Below, in pieces: positions 18,441 through 27,561 of a DNA stretch of 64,000 nucleotides; positions within the stretch are counted from its first letter, which is position 1, and the number at the start of each line of letters is the position of its first letter. The notes under the pieces were generated by a model that was not told the DNA's origin, ran no database searches, and was given only the letters and a program-made list of their open reading frames with translations. The stretch is from Nitrosomonas ureae (GTDB taxonomy: Bacteria; Pseudomonadota; Gammaproteobacteria; Burkholderiales; Nitrosomonadaceae): the NCBI RefSeq assembly GCF_001455205.1, contig NZ_CP013341.1, positions 1,612,001-1,676,000 on the forward strand, written 5' to 3'. A program made the translations under genes and the position numbers.

Positions 18441-19613
18441 TCAGAATGGACCGGTTATTTCAAATGTCACACCATCCGCGCTATTTCCGGTTTTGCCTCG
18501 CTGAGAACTGAAATATAACCGTGATCCATCGGGGCTCAGAGCTGGGCCGGCTATTTCTGAACGATCATGACCAATTACTTGTAATAAGGGTAAAACATTA
18601 TCTCCAGATAGCACCACAATTTGCATACTGCCGCCATCCTCAGCCACGAGCAATTCACCTGCGGCATTGCCGGTGATATTGTCAACGCCGGTTAACACCG
18701 GTGAGAGGCTTGATGCCGCACTATAGAGGATGCTGAGACGTTGTTTCTGTATGTCAAAAGCCCACACACAATCATCCCCCTTAGTGGCAAAGTAGATAAA
18801 ATTCTGGTGATACCAGATGCCTTCACCGCCATCGAATGCGGTGCTACGGGGAACTTGTTTGCGTGTTGGCATATTGGCTGCTGATGGATCTGTCAGCGCG
18901 TGCCAGCGGATTGCGCCGGTGCCATCGTCAATTACCTCGGCAACTTCAAGAACACCGTCATCCAGGTTAGGATTACCAGCAGTATCGAATGAATGTGCAG
19001 TGTAGCGATAAAATCGGCCTTCCGGTTTGTCTTCGGTCAGGTATAGCTGCTTGTTGCGCGTATCCACCGCTATGGCTTCATGCCGAAATAAGCCTAAGGA
19101 TTTTTTAGCCTGTGCTGGTTTGTGGCCAAATGGATCGCATTCCCATACCTGTCCTTTATCGGTTTCTTCACATGATAGCCATGTTTGCCAAGGCGTATGT
19201 CCACCTGCACAGTTACGGTCGGTTTGGCTCAAAATCGAATACGCATTAACCAGTTCTCCCTGTGCATTGAAACGTAATGCGCCTACACCGCCTGCTTGAT
19301 TCTCCAGCTCGCAGTTGGAAACATAAATCCAGCCACCATCCCGAGAAGCAAAAGTGGCGCCGCCATCCGGTGCGGCGTGCCAAGTATAGTCAAAAAGCTT
19401 TTCACCTGAGTGCGCCACGATACGTGAAGTAAACCCTGCTGGTAAACGTACACCATTATGATCCGGCGACAAAAGTTTGCCGCGTGCAGCTAGCGATAAT
19501 GACATAGTGGCAGCTTTGACTGGAGAAGGCAGCAGGGTATTGCCAAAAAACGTCCCTAAGCTCATAAATCCATACTGCAATAATTTACGCCGTTTTAGAT
19601 CTGATATTTTCAT
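18441..19613 (-). CDS. PhoX-like DUF839 protein with Tat-type signal
   Basis: A 390-residue protein with an N-terminal K-R-R-K-L-L-Q stretch followed by a hydrophobic segment, which looks like a twin-arginine export signal. The mature part matches DUF839/PhoX-type beta-propellers: D-H-N-G-V-R-L-P-A-G-F near residue 50, N-C-E-L-E-N-Q-A-G-G-V-G, C-A-G-G-H-T-P-W-x-T-W-L-S-C-E-E (about 130-150), H-E-A-I-A-V-D and a C-terminal G-P-A-L-S-P-D-G-S-R-L-Y-F-S-S-Q-R-G. PhoX enzymes are Ca/Fe-dependent alkaline phosphatases, but many DUF839 members are uncharacterised. It is monocistronic. Confidence 0.8.
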   Translation of the reverse strand: MKISDLKRRKLLQYGFMSLGTFFGNTLLPSPVKAATMSLSLAARGKLLSPDHNGVRLPAGFTSRIVAHSGEKLFDYTWHAAPDGGATFASRDGGWIYVSNCELENQAGGVGALRFNAQGELVNAYSILSQTDRNCAGGHTPWQTWLSCEETDKGQVWECDPFGHKPAQAKKSLGLFRHEAIAVDTRNKQLYLTEDKPEGRFYRYTAHSFDTAGNPNLDDGVLEVAEVIDDGTGAIRWHALTDPSAANMPTRKQVPRSTAFDGGEGIWYHQNFIYFATKGDDCVWAFDIQKQRLSILYSAASSLSPVLTGVDNITGNAAGELLVAEDGGSMQIVVLSGDNVLPLLQVIGHDRSEIAGPALSPDGSRLYFSSQRGKTGNSADGVTFEITGPF

Positions 19614-19723
19614 TTTACATATAGCCTTATGTATTAAACCTCACGATAGACACCAGGTTTTATGCGGCGAGATAGTTTACAATGCGGCATCTTTTTATAT
19701 CTATGGGATGAAAGTATTAAGCA

Positions 19724-20101
19724 ATGATTCATATATTAAAACCAATTGTATCGCTTCTAATGTTTTTAACCGTGCTGTTTTTTATCAACACAATACTTAC
19801 AATCACGACTAGCTTTTTCAATTGGTTTAATACACTTTTTTCTCTGACCTGTGCTGCGCTAGCGGCTGGGTTTGCATGGAAACTGATTGCTGGAGAAAAA
19901 ATGAATACGCTCATTGCTGTCATTGGAGGCGCGTTAATTCTTGGAGGATTATTTTTTACGCTAGGTTTCTTAGGGCCGATGGTTATCGCCAAAGACACCA
20001 ACCAAGGCCCCATGATCGGAATCTTTATTGCAGCCCCGCTGGGGATTATTCTGGGTGGAATCGGGGGGTATGTTTATGTTTCGCAGCAAAAGGGGGATTG
20101 A
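19724..20101 (+). CDS. Small four-helix membrane protein, unknown
   Basis: A 125-residue hydrophobic protein with about four transmembrane segments (roughly 5-25, 36-52, 60-85 and 98-118) and Gly-rich turns. No motif ties it to a known family. It sits 100 bp upstream of the sulfatase gene on the same strand; a link to that enzyme is only positional. Confidence 0.6.
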   Translation: MIHILKPIVSLLMFLTVLFFINTILTITTSFFNWFNTLFSLTCAALAAGFAWKLIAGEKMNTLIAVIGGALILGGLFFTLGFLGPMVIAKDTNQGPMIGIFIAAPLGIILGGIGGYVYVSQQKGD

Positions 20102-20203
20102 CGAACTTCTAACAGGAATGGTGAAAATTGGATGGCTTGTTTGAAAATTCTGGTTTAGTGAGAGAAATTTTTTCATAATTATTAATTAGAGAGCTATATA
20201 ACC

Positions 20204-21670
20204 ATGAGCAAATCTTTTTTAGCAGTAATTCTAGTATTCTCAGCATCATTTCTTGCTATGCCCATCTCGGCAGTAGCTAAGCCTAATTTCATATTCATAC
20301 TGACAGATGACATGACCCCTGATGATCTACGTTTTATGCCAAGAACACAGGAGTATTTTGCTGTCAATGGCGTTCGATTCACAAACACCTTTGTATCGTA
20401 TGCCGCTTGCTGTCCATCACGGGCAACTTTTCTGACCGGAAGGTATACGACAAATCATGGTGTAAGATCCAATGTTAGGCCATCCGGTGGTTTTGATGCA
20501 TTCTATAACAGCGGATTGGAGTCAGCGACAATCGCGACAAAATTGCAGGAAAGCGGTTATAGCACGGCCTACTTCGGCAAATATTTCAACGAATATGGGA
20601 CATCGACTTTAGTAGATCCGGAAAGCTATATTCCCCCGGGTTGGAATTACTGGTACACATTTGTCAACACAAAGTACTTCAACTATAAGCTTAACGAGAA
20701 TGGGATAACTAAAAGTTACGGGGATAGCGCTGAAGAATACGGTACAGATGTTATTGCTATGCACGCTAGAAATTTTCTTGAGGCAGCCCTACTAGGGGAT
20801 TCTCCTTTTTTTATGATGATTGCACCCTATGCTGCTCATGCATCAATTGAATCAACGGAATCCCCTCGTCAGCCGATACCCGCTACGCGACATAAGAATC
20901 TATTTAATGGCATGAATGCACCTAGATTTGCATCATTTAATCAGGAAGATGTTTCGAAGAAAAATTTTAATGTGCGCAACAACTCTTTATTGCTACCAGA
21001 AGATGTTGAGTGGATTGACAATAATTTTCGTGCGCGTATAAGATCGTTACAATCTGTAGATGAAATGGTTGGAAAATTAATTGATCAGCTGCAAAATTCT
21101 TCTAAGGAACGGGAAACCTACCTCATCTTCACATCTGATAACGGATACTGGTTTGGGGAACATCGCTTCAAAGTTGGGAAAGCTGATTTGTATGATCAAT
21201 CTCATCACGTTCCATTTGCAATGGCTGGGCCGAATGTTCAGCGCGGTTTGGTTCGTAACGATCTTGTTGTCAATACCGATTTTTTTCCAACAATATTAGA
21301 GCTAGCTTCTGTTTCGCTTTCTGGAAGCAGCTACGATGGCCGATCATTTCGAACATTGATAGAGACATCAACAAGAGAAACAACATTTAGCAGAAACTCT
21401 TTTTTGATCGAAACAGGTGTAGATCAGAAAGCTGGGATTCGATTTAAAAGCTATGCATATTTTGAATCCGCATTCCAGGGAGTGCCTTTAAAAGAGCTGT
21501 ACGATACTCAGTTGGATCCCGATCTTGTTTATAATATTGCAGAAAAATTAACGGGTGAATCTTCTGCTTCTTTACAGAGTGCCCTCGCTGAATTGCTCGC
21601 TTGCAAAGGTGATACTTGTAGAGCGCTCGAAAATAAATTTTCAGATTTGCTTGTAAAGTTAACTGATTGA
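20204..21670 (+). CDS. Secreted sulfatase (alkaline-phosphatase superfamily)
   Basis: A 488-residue exported hydrolase. The signal peptide (residues 1-25) ends at A-V-A-K, followed at once by the metal-binding strand P-N-F-I-F-I-L-T-D-D-M. The sulfatase signature C-C-P-S-R-A-T-F-L-T-G-R lies at about residues 69-80; the Cys before P-S-R should be converted to formylglycine. S-D-N-G-Y-W-F-G-E-H (about 312) supplies further metal and substrate ligands. The order resembles N-acetylglucosamine-6-sulfatase-like members, but the substrate is unknown. No formylglycine-generating enzyme is in the window. Confidence 0.9.
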   Translation: MSKSFLAVILVFSASFLAMPISAVAKPNFIFILTDDMTPDDLRFMPRTQEYFAVNGVRFTNTFVSYAACCPSRATFLTGRYTTNHGVRSNVRPSGGFDAFYNSGLESATIATKLQESGYSTAYFGKYFNEYGTSTLVDPESYIPPGWNYWYTFVNTKYFNYKLNENGITKSYGDSAEEYGTDVIAMHARNFLEAALLGDSPFFMMIAPYAAHASIESTESPRQPIPATRHKNLFNGMNAPRFASFNQEDVSKKNFNVRNNSLLLPEDVEWIDNNFRARIRSLQSVDEMVGKLIDQLQNSSKERETYLIFTSDNGYWFGEHRFKVGKADLYDQSHHVPFAMAGPNVQRGLVRNDLVVNTDFFPTILELASVSLSGSSYDGRSFRTLIETSTRETTFSRNSFLIETGVDQKAGIRFKSYAYFESAFQGVPLKELYDTQLDPDLVYNIAEKLTGESSASLQSALAELLACKGDTCRALENKFSDLLVKLTD

Positions 21671-21906
21671 GCTAAATTACCTTCGTTGGGGAGTCGAGGC
21701 AGTTTATATTTTGTGTTGAATGTGAGTTAAACGCTGCGTGTGTTAATGAACTGGTGAGTGCGATGGTCAGGATAAGAAAAGCAAAAAATGCTAACTGTAC
21801 GATATATAACCGATGATTACTTTTTCGCATTTTATGTTCTCCTGATTAGCTATATGCTGGAGTGCTCAGATGAGAAATCAGAAAATTCTGATCAAATCTT
21901 GAGTAC

Positions 21907-22785
21907 TCAAGCAGCATTGGCAAGCTGTGTGACTTGTACAACAATGACTCGGATTTCTTCTGCAATTGCATCGACTTCGCTGGGATCGATACCTAGATTA
22001 ATCCATTCCTGTTCAGTAATTTCTTGTGCAGCGTGTTCAGTAATCCCGAAGTCAGGTAGTAATTTTTCTGCGATATTAACCAGTCTGGCTAAGGATTGAT
22101 TCATTTGCGAATCCATTTTGTCGGGTATATGGTGGTAACGTATCACGGCGATGATTTCCGCCGGTAGTTCCCAATAAGTTCCAAGTTGTGCGCCGATCTC
22201 ACCATGGTCAGTGTCCAGTAGCCCGTGTTCTATCTCTAATAGTGATGCTTCGGGAGTTGTTCTCAATCTTTCGTGAAGTGCATCGCTGAGATCTTTAGCG
22301 ATGAAGCTTAGAACGTTATAGCCAATATCATGCAAGAGACCTGCAAGGAAAATCTGATCTTCCATGGGGCGGATTCGTGGGGGCATGTGTTTGGCGATGG
22401 TGCGCATTACAGAAGCGATAGTGAGACTGTGAGTCCATAAATCCCTTGCTTTCAGCTTTCCTTCAGGCGGCTTGGTGAATGCTGAAATGGCTGCCATACC
22501 GATGGCAACAGATTTAATATGTGTTAATCCTAGACGCATGGCTGCATCGCTGATAGAAGAAATCATGCCTGGAGAACCAAATAAGGAAGCGTTTGACAAG
22601 CCGATAATACGTGCAGAAATTTGTGGATCTTGTGCGATGAGTTTGAGTAATTGAGTTTCGCCCTCATCGGTATTTAATGCTAACGCCAGCATTTTTCTTG
22701 CAATAACTGGCATGGCGGGCAGTGTGTGGATGTGCTCGAGGGATCGCTTCAAATCAATAGGGTTAATCATAGTATGCTCCCGCAA
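21907..22785 (-). CDS. HDOD domain signalling protein
   Basis: A 292-residue cytoplasmic protein made essentially of one HDOD domain. It begins L-P-A-M-P-V-I-A-R-K-M-L and continues with D-P-Q-I-S-A-R-I-I-G-L-S-N-A-S-L-F-G. The helical core holds L-L-H-D-I-G-Y and D-H-G-E-I-G-A-Q-L. HDOD proteins are usually non-catalytic adaptors in c-di-GMP and chemosensory networks. It is divergent from the CHASE-PAS histidine kinase 480 bp away, which may or may not be a functional partner. Confidence 0.88.
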   Translation of the reverse strand: MREHTMINPIDLKRSLEHIHTLPAMPVIARKMLALALNTDEGETQLLKLIAQDPQISARIIGLSNASLFGSPGMISSISDAAMRLGLTHIKSVAIGMAAISAFTKPPEGKLKARDLWTHSLTIASVMRTIAKHMPPRIRPMEDQIFLAGLLHDIGYNVLSFIAKDLSDALHERLRTTPEASLLEIEHGLLDTDHGEIGAQLGTYWELPAEIIAVIRYHHIPDKMDSQMNQSLARLVNIAEKLLPDFGITEHAAQEITEQEWINLGIDPSEVDAIAEEIRVIVVQVTQLANAA

Positions 22786-23266
22786 TGGATTACCATTTCT
22801 TGATATACAATTTCATTCATCTTGATGGCCCATAATCAATTAAAAAATAAGACTAATGCACAATAGGGTTCTGAGTATTCTTATAGGATGGCCAGGTCAA
22901 TTATTTATCTTGATACTTGAAGTGAATTACCTCTAGAATCACTGAACAGTGTTCATATTTATCATTATAGAAAGCAAAAGAAATAAGTAGGGAATGAATA
23001 GAAGTGTGAAAGGCTATCTTTTCTGAGGTTTTTATTTAAAACAAGATCGATGAATAAGTTAGCTTTGATCAGCTAGTATTGTGAAAATTTTGGCTTGGCG
23101 GTATACAAGCTATGATTTCTAATCATAATTATCTGTCTGCGAAGGTACGGACACAATGAGAAGGGTAAGTGGTTCATGACCTGCAATCCCACACAACGCA
23201 AATTTAAATCTTCGATTGGTATGTGCTCATTCTCAATGGTATTGATAGTCTTTTAGGCTCCAGTTT
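22786..23266. other. Divergent intergenic region between HDOD and kinase genes
   Basis: 480 bp of AT-rich sequence that should hold the promoters of both divergent genes. I see no convincing promoter pair, operator repeat or RNA structure. Confidence 0.4.
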
Positions 23267-25327
23267 ATGAGTAACAGTGTAGATCGTCTTCAGACTTTTT
23301 TGCATAAAAGGCAATTGTTCTTTTTTCCCGCTGTGCTGGTTGGGATTTGTTTATTAGTGATGGGTTTTTATGCGGATCACCTGCATTCACGTAATTTGGA
23401 ACGTGAAATACGTGATGCGGCATTTGTTCACTTAAGTTTGTTGCGTGCTAACCTGGAAGGAAAAATCATCAGTAATGCTCAACTAGTACAGGGGCTCGCT
23501 GCATCTATCTCTGTTGAGCCGGATTTGTCGATGGAAAAATTTACCCAATTAGCGCAATATTTATTTAAGGGCCGGTCACAGCTTCGCAATATTGGTGCTG
23601 CTCCTGACTTGGTAATACGTTATATGTATCCGGTTGAGGGCAACGAGGCGGCGATAGGTCTCAATTTTCGGGAACATCCACAGCAGCTTGAGTCGGTATT
23701 GCGCGCACGGGATAGCGGAAATCTTATTATCGCCGGACCGGTTGATTTGGTTCAAGGTGGATTGGGATTTATCGCGCGGATTCCGGTATTTCTTGATAAT
23801 GCTGAATCAGGAAAGAAAGTTTTCTGGGGCATGATCTCGGCCGTGATTGATGTGAACAAACTATATCAAGCAAGTGGTTTATTGGATTTTGTGAAAGAAT
23901 TTGATATTTCGATCCGAGGCAAAGATGCGTTAGGTAAAGCGGGCGAGGTTTTTTTCGGTACTGATCAATTATTTGAGCAAAATCCTATGTTGCTGGATAT
24001 TTCCTTACCCTATGGTTCTTGGCAGATCGCTGCCATTCCTAAAGGAGGGTGGTCGATCATCGGCAACGAGAGTATTGTCTTTCGCTTGGGTTTGGTATTC
24101 ACAGGTCTTTTGATTTTGTTACCCGTTGTTTTAGTTGCGAAGTTTCAACAAAAGAAACGGGATAGCGAAGCCCGGCTTGAAGCCTTGTTCGTAATGTCCC
24201 CAATTGGTATCGCGTTGAATGATTATAAAACAGGAAAATTTATTGACGTCAATGAGGCATTGTTGGTTCCAACCGGTTACACGCGAGAAGAGTTATTAAG
24301 TCTTACTTATTGGGACATTACACCAAAAGATTATGCGATACGGGAGGCCCAACAACTTGAAAGTATGCAAATGACAGGTAGTTTTGCATCCTATAAAAAA
24401 GAATATATTCGCAAGGATGGCAGTCATTACCCGGTTCAGCTTAACGGGGTGGTGATCTGCGATGTTTCTGGCCGGAAATTAATCTGGTCGATGGTTGAAG
24501 ATATTACCGAACGCACTCAAGCAGAGCAGGCACTCATTACGGCTCGATATGAAGCGGAACGGGCAAATAAGGCTAAATCCGAATTTCTTTCCAGCATGAG
24601 TCATGAATTGCGCACGCCGATGAATGCGATTCTTGGTTTTAGTCAATTGCTTGAGTTGGAGGGTTTGGATGATCGGCATCTGACATACGTTAAGGGAATC
24701 AAGTCGGCGGGTATTCATTTGCTTGCATTGATTGATGAGGTACTGGATTTGGCAAAAATTGAGTCGGGGCGCATAGATTTGCAACTCGAGTGGATAGATA
24801 TTTATACTGTTGTTGAGGAATGCCTCAACTTGGTGAAAATACAAGCAGATGGACAGGATATCAAGCTGACACACAGTGAAATGGCGGATAAGGTTATATA
24901 TACCGACCGAATCCGATTCAAACAAATTATCCTCAATTTAATTCACAATGCGATTAAATACAATCGGAAAGGCGGGTGGGTGCATATCGAACTTAAGAAT
25001 TCGGATAATTCGGGATATTTAAAAATTATTGTTACCGATTCCGGGATGGGTATTGCTGCTAATAGATTGACAGAGTTGTTTCAACCTTTTAATCGTCTTG
25101 ATGCTGCAGGGAGTGCCATCGAAGGTACAGGGATAGGATTATCGCTTACGCGACGAGTCATTGAAATGATGGGTGGTTGCATTGGTGTGGAAAGTGAATT
25201 GGGTGTCGGAAGTACTTTTTGGTTCGAATTGCCGGCAAGAGGAATTAATGAAGGTGATACCATAATCAATACAGAACAGCCCGCGTATAGTACGAATAAT
25301 GATGTCAATAAAAATTTGATTATTTAA
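23267..25327 (+). CDS. CHASE-PAS sensor histidine kinase
   Basis: A 686-residue membrane sensor. Transmembrane helix 1 (about 17-36) is followed by a periplasmic CHASE domain (about 50-250), then transmembrane helix 2 (about 269-290), a PAS domain (about 300-420; M-S-P-I-G-I-A-L-N-D...F-I-D-V-N-E-A), HisKA with the phospho-acceptor His446 in S-H-E-L-R-T-P-M-N, and HATPase_c. The HATPase has an N box H-N-A-I-K-Y-N, a G1 box D-S-G-M-G-I and a G2 box G-T-G-I-G-L-S-L. No receiver domain follows and no response regulator gene is adjacent, so it is an orphan hybrid-type kinase. A strong hairpin lies 40 bases downstream. Confidence 0.93.
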   Translation: MSNSVDRLQTFLHKRQLFFFPAVLVGICLLVMGFYADHLHSRNLEREIRDAAFVHLSLLRANLEGKIISNAQLVQGLAASISVEPDLSMEKFTQLAQYLFKGRSQLRNIGAAPDLVIRYMYPVEGNEAAIGLNFREHPQQLESVLRARDSGNLIIAGPVDLVQGGLGFIARIPVFLDNAESGKKVFWGMISAVIDVNKLYQASGLLDFVKEFDISIRGKDALGKAGEVFFGTDQLFEQNPMLLDISLPYGSWQIAAIPKGGWSIIGNESIVFRLGLVFTGLLILLPVVLVAKFQQKKRDSEARLEALFVMSPIGIALNDYKTGKFIDVNEALLVPTGYTREELLSLTYWDITPKDYAIREAQQLESMQMTGSFASYKKEYIRKDGSHYPVQLNGVVICDVSGRKLIWSMVEDITERTQAEQALITARYEAERANKAKSEFLSSMSHELRTPMNAILGFSQLLELEGLDDRHLTYVKGIKSAGIHLLALIDEVLDLAKIESGRIDLQLEWIDIYTVVEECLNLVKIQADGQDIKLTHSEMADKVIYTDRIRFKQIILNLIHNAIKYNRKGGWVHIELKNSDNSGYLKIIVTDSGMGIAANRLTELFQPFNRLDAAGSAIEGTGIGLSLTRRVIEMMGGCIGVESELGVGSTFWFELPARGINEGDTIINTEQPAYSTNNDVNKNLII

Positions 25328-25367
25328 TCAGCTTAGCCAGATCATTTTTCTTTCGAATTAATGCCAC

Positions 25368-25405
25368 GTAACCCTTTCCCACACTATAGCGTGGGAAAGG
25401 GTTAC
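25368..25405. terminator. Perfect 15-bp stem hairpin between convergent genes
   Basis: The arms GTAACCCTTTCCCAC (25368-25382) and GTGGGAAAGGGTTAC (25391-25405) are perfectly complementary around an 8-nt loop. The hairpin sits between the kinase gene and the convergent Asp-box protein gene, so a bidirectional terminator is likely. No clear T-run follows on either side. Confidence 0.65.
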
Positions 25406-25434
25406 TAATTAGGAATTACTTGGAATCAGCTGTA

Positions 25435-27561
25435 TTACCATTCAACTTTACCCGCTAATGTCCAAGTCAAGCCGCCATCATTTGAAATGTAAGTGCTGTC
25501 TCGTGCAACGCCTAAAATGGTGGCATCAAGCGCAAAACCAGGAGAAAGGCGGAATTCAGTAAATTGAATATTTTCTTGCAACAATGAAGTACCTATATTT
25601 TTAGATGTTGCTATATTTCCTTGATTGTTAAGTGTAATCTTATATAATCCTTTTCCATGAACATTGACGAAGATAAGTCGGTCATTGGAAAAATTGGGAG
25701 AAAATTCAACTTGATGGATTGCGTTTCCTGGGCCTATATGATTCTGAGTCATTGTAGTCCACACATTGCCACCATTCTTTGAGCGATATAAGCCATTGCT
25801 TGTGCCGATAAAGACTAATTTGTCCGTGGCGAATTGAGGGGAAACGGCAATTGATAAATGCTGCTGTCCCGGTAGGCCGCGTAGTGTGATTGAATCGAAT
25901 CTCAGTGATTGTAACCAGCTGTTACCGCCATCCGTTGTGCGCCAAACTTTTCCAGCGCGATTTGCGGCAAAGGCAGTACGATCATTCGCGTAGTTAGGCG
26001 AAATAGCCAAGCTTACGATATGGGATGTAGTGGGGACACCCCGCAGCCAGCGCCAGCTGTTACCGCCATCAAGGGTTTGAAGAATTCCATGTGACCTTGT
26101 TCCTAGGTAGATTTCCCGATCAGTTTCAAATGTAGGTGACAAAACGAATGCATTGATATAGACAGCAAATGGCGATATCTCAGTAATTTTCGGAATAAAT
26201 TTTGTAGTCCAGTTTTGTCCGAAGTCGTTCGAAAATCCAATATGTCCAGTATTCCGTGAGGCAACAGCCGTAGGGGAGCCTGATTGATTCTGGGAGAAAT
26301 TGACATCGAAAGCACTCATTGGAAGACTCAGGCTATTTGGGACTGGCCACCCTGTTCTATCCATGGTCCATGTCGCACCACGATCGGTAGAAGTGTATAT
26401 ACCCCCACCGAAGTATGTTGTTGCAATCACAGATTGATCATTGATGAAGTTGGGTGACAAAGCCACTCCGGTGAGCAGATTTCTTCGGGTTTGTTTTTGA
26501 GCCCATGTGATACCACCATCTTTCGAAATGAAAAGCCCATCATACGCCGACAGAAAGACTGTTTGGTCTGCCGAGAATGTATTGGATACCTGCAGCTCAC
26601 TGAATTCTTCCAATGCAGCTGTTTGTCCGGTAACTGCCGCTCCTGATGCATGATAAGTCCAGCTATCGCCGCCATCCGTCGATTTATATACAGCCTTTGT
26701 TAAGCTGGTACAGAAAACTGTGCGATCAGTTAAATAGTTTGGAGATAGTGATACATTGTTAATTGCTTCCAATGGTAGATTGGCTGGTTTGAGGGTAAAG
26801 GTCGCGCCTGTATTATTGCTGTAATAGATTCCGTCAGCAGTAGCCAGAAATACTTCTTTAGGGTTCCCTCCTGACATTGCGATGTCATGAAAGGTTGTTC
26901 CTGCGATATTCCCGATACTGTTCCAAGTGAAACCCCCATCGGTAGATTTCTGCAGATTTCCTGTTTTGTTGACAGTGATGGCCGTCAGATCGGTTGTGAA
27001 GCTGGGTGATACGGCTACCAACTGTATGCCTAGGGTTGAATTTTGCACTCTAGTCCAGGTCGTTTCTGTCCGGGAACGCCGGTAAAGTTGGCCATTCATA
27101 GTTGTCAAGAAAACCACGTAATCATTGTTTCCTAATTTGGCTATAGTCAATTCCTTTACTTTGAGATTAAAAAGGCCGGTATTAGAAAGCTGCCAGGAAT
27201 TTCCTTGATCTACGGATTGATATACCCCATCTCCCTTAGTGGTGGCAAAGACCGTATTATCGGTACCATAGTTTGGCGAAACGCGAATAGAGATATCTGC
27301 AAATACATTATCCAATCCGTTTGGCAATCGAATCCATGTCGCGCCGCCATCGGATGATCGCAGAATGTTTGTATACTGATCTGAAGTCGCCTCTGCATCG
27401 GTGGACAGAAAGAGAGTCTTATCAGTAGCGTAATTAGGGGAAATGCCTAATCCAAATACCATATCATGCGGATTATGGGCATGAATTTTATTGCTACTGA
27501 TACAAAGTAGTATGAGGAGGGCAAATAATGTTACGGGATATTGAAAAAAACTAGTTTTCAT
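25435..27561 (-). CDS. Secreted Asp-box (BNR) repeat beta-propeller protein
   Basis: A 708-residue protein with a signal peptide (hydrophobic residues 8-24, then K-I-H-A-H). About twelve Asp-box-like motifs of the S-x-D-G-G-x-T-W type are spaced through the chain (for example S-S-D-G-G-A-T-W, S-T-D-G-G-F-T-W, T-L-D-G-G-N-S-W, S-N-D-G-G-L-T-W). They alternate with a second repeat, S-P-N-Y-x-T-D-x-T-V-F. This is the sequence style of sialidase/VPS10/Ycf48-like propellers, probably two propellers in series. No sialidase catalytic set is recognised, so binding or structural work at the surface is more likely than enzymology. It is monocistronic. Confidence 0.8.
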   Translation of the reverse strand: MKTSFFQYPVTLFALLILLCISSNKIHAHNPHDMVFGLGISPNYATDKTLFLSTDAEATSDQYTNILRSSDGGATWIRLPNGLDNVFADISIRVSPNYGTDNTVFATTKGDGVYQSVDQGNSWQLSNTGLFNLKVKELTIAKLGNNDYVVFLTTMNGQLYRRSRTETTWTRVQNSTLGIQLVAVSPSFTTDLTAITVNKTGNLQKSTDGGFTWNSIGNIAGTTFHDIAMSGGNPKEVFLATADGIYYSNNTGATFTLKPANLPLEAINNVSLSPNYLTDRTVFCTSLTKAVYKSTDGGDSWTYHASGAAVTGQTAALEEFSELQVSNTFSADQTVFLSAYDGLFISKDGGITWAQKQTRRNLLTGVALSPNFINDQSVIATTYFGGGIYTSTDRGATWTMDRTGWPVPNSLSLPMSAFDVNFSQNQSGSPTAVASRNTGHIGFSNDFGQNWTTKFIPKITEISPFAVYINAFVLSPTFETDREIYLGTRSHGILQTLDGGNSWRWLRGVPTTSHIVSLAISPNYANDRTAFAANRAGKVWRTTDGGNSWLQSLRFDSITLRGLPGQQHLSIAVSPQFATDKLVFIGTSNGLYRSKNGGNVWTTMTQNHIGPGNAIHQVEFSPNFSNDRLIFVNVHGKGLYKITLNNQGNIATSKNIGTSLLQENIQFTEFRLSPGFALDATILGVARDSTYISNDGGLTWTLAGKVEW

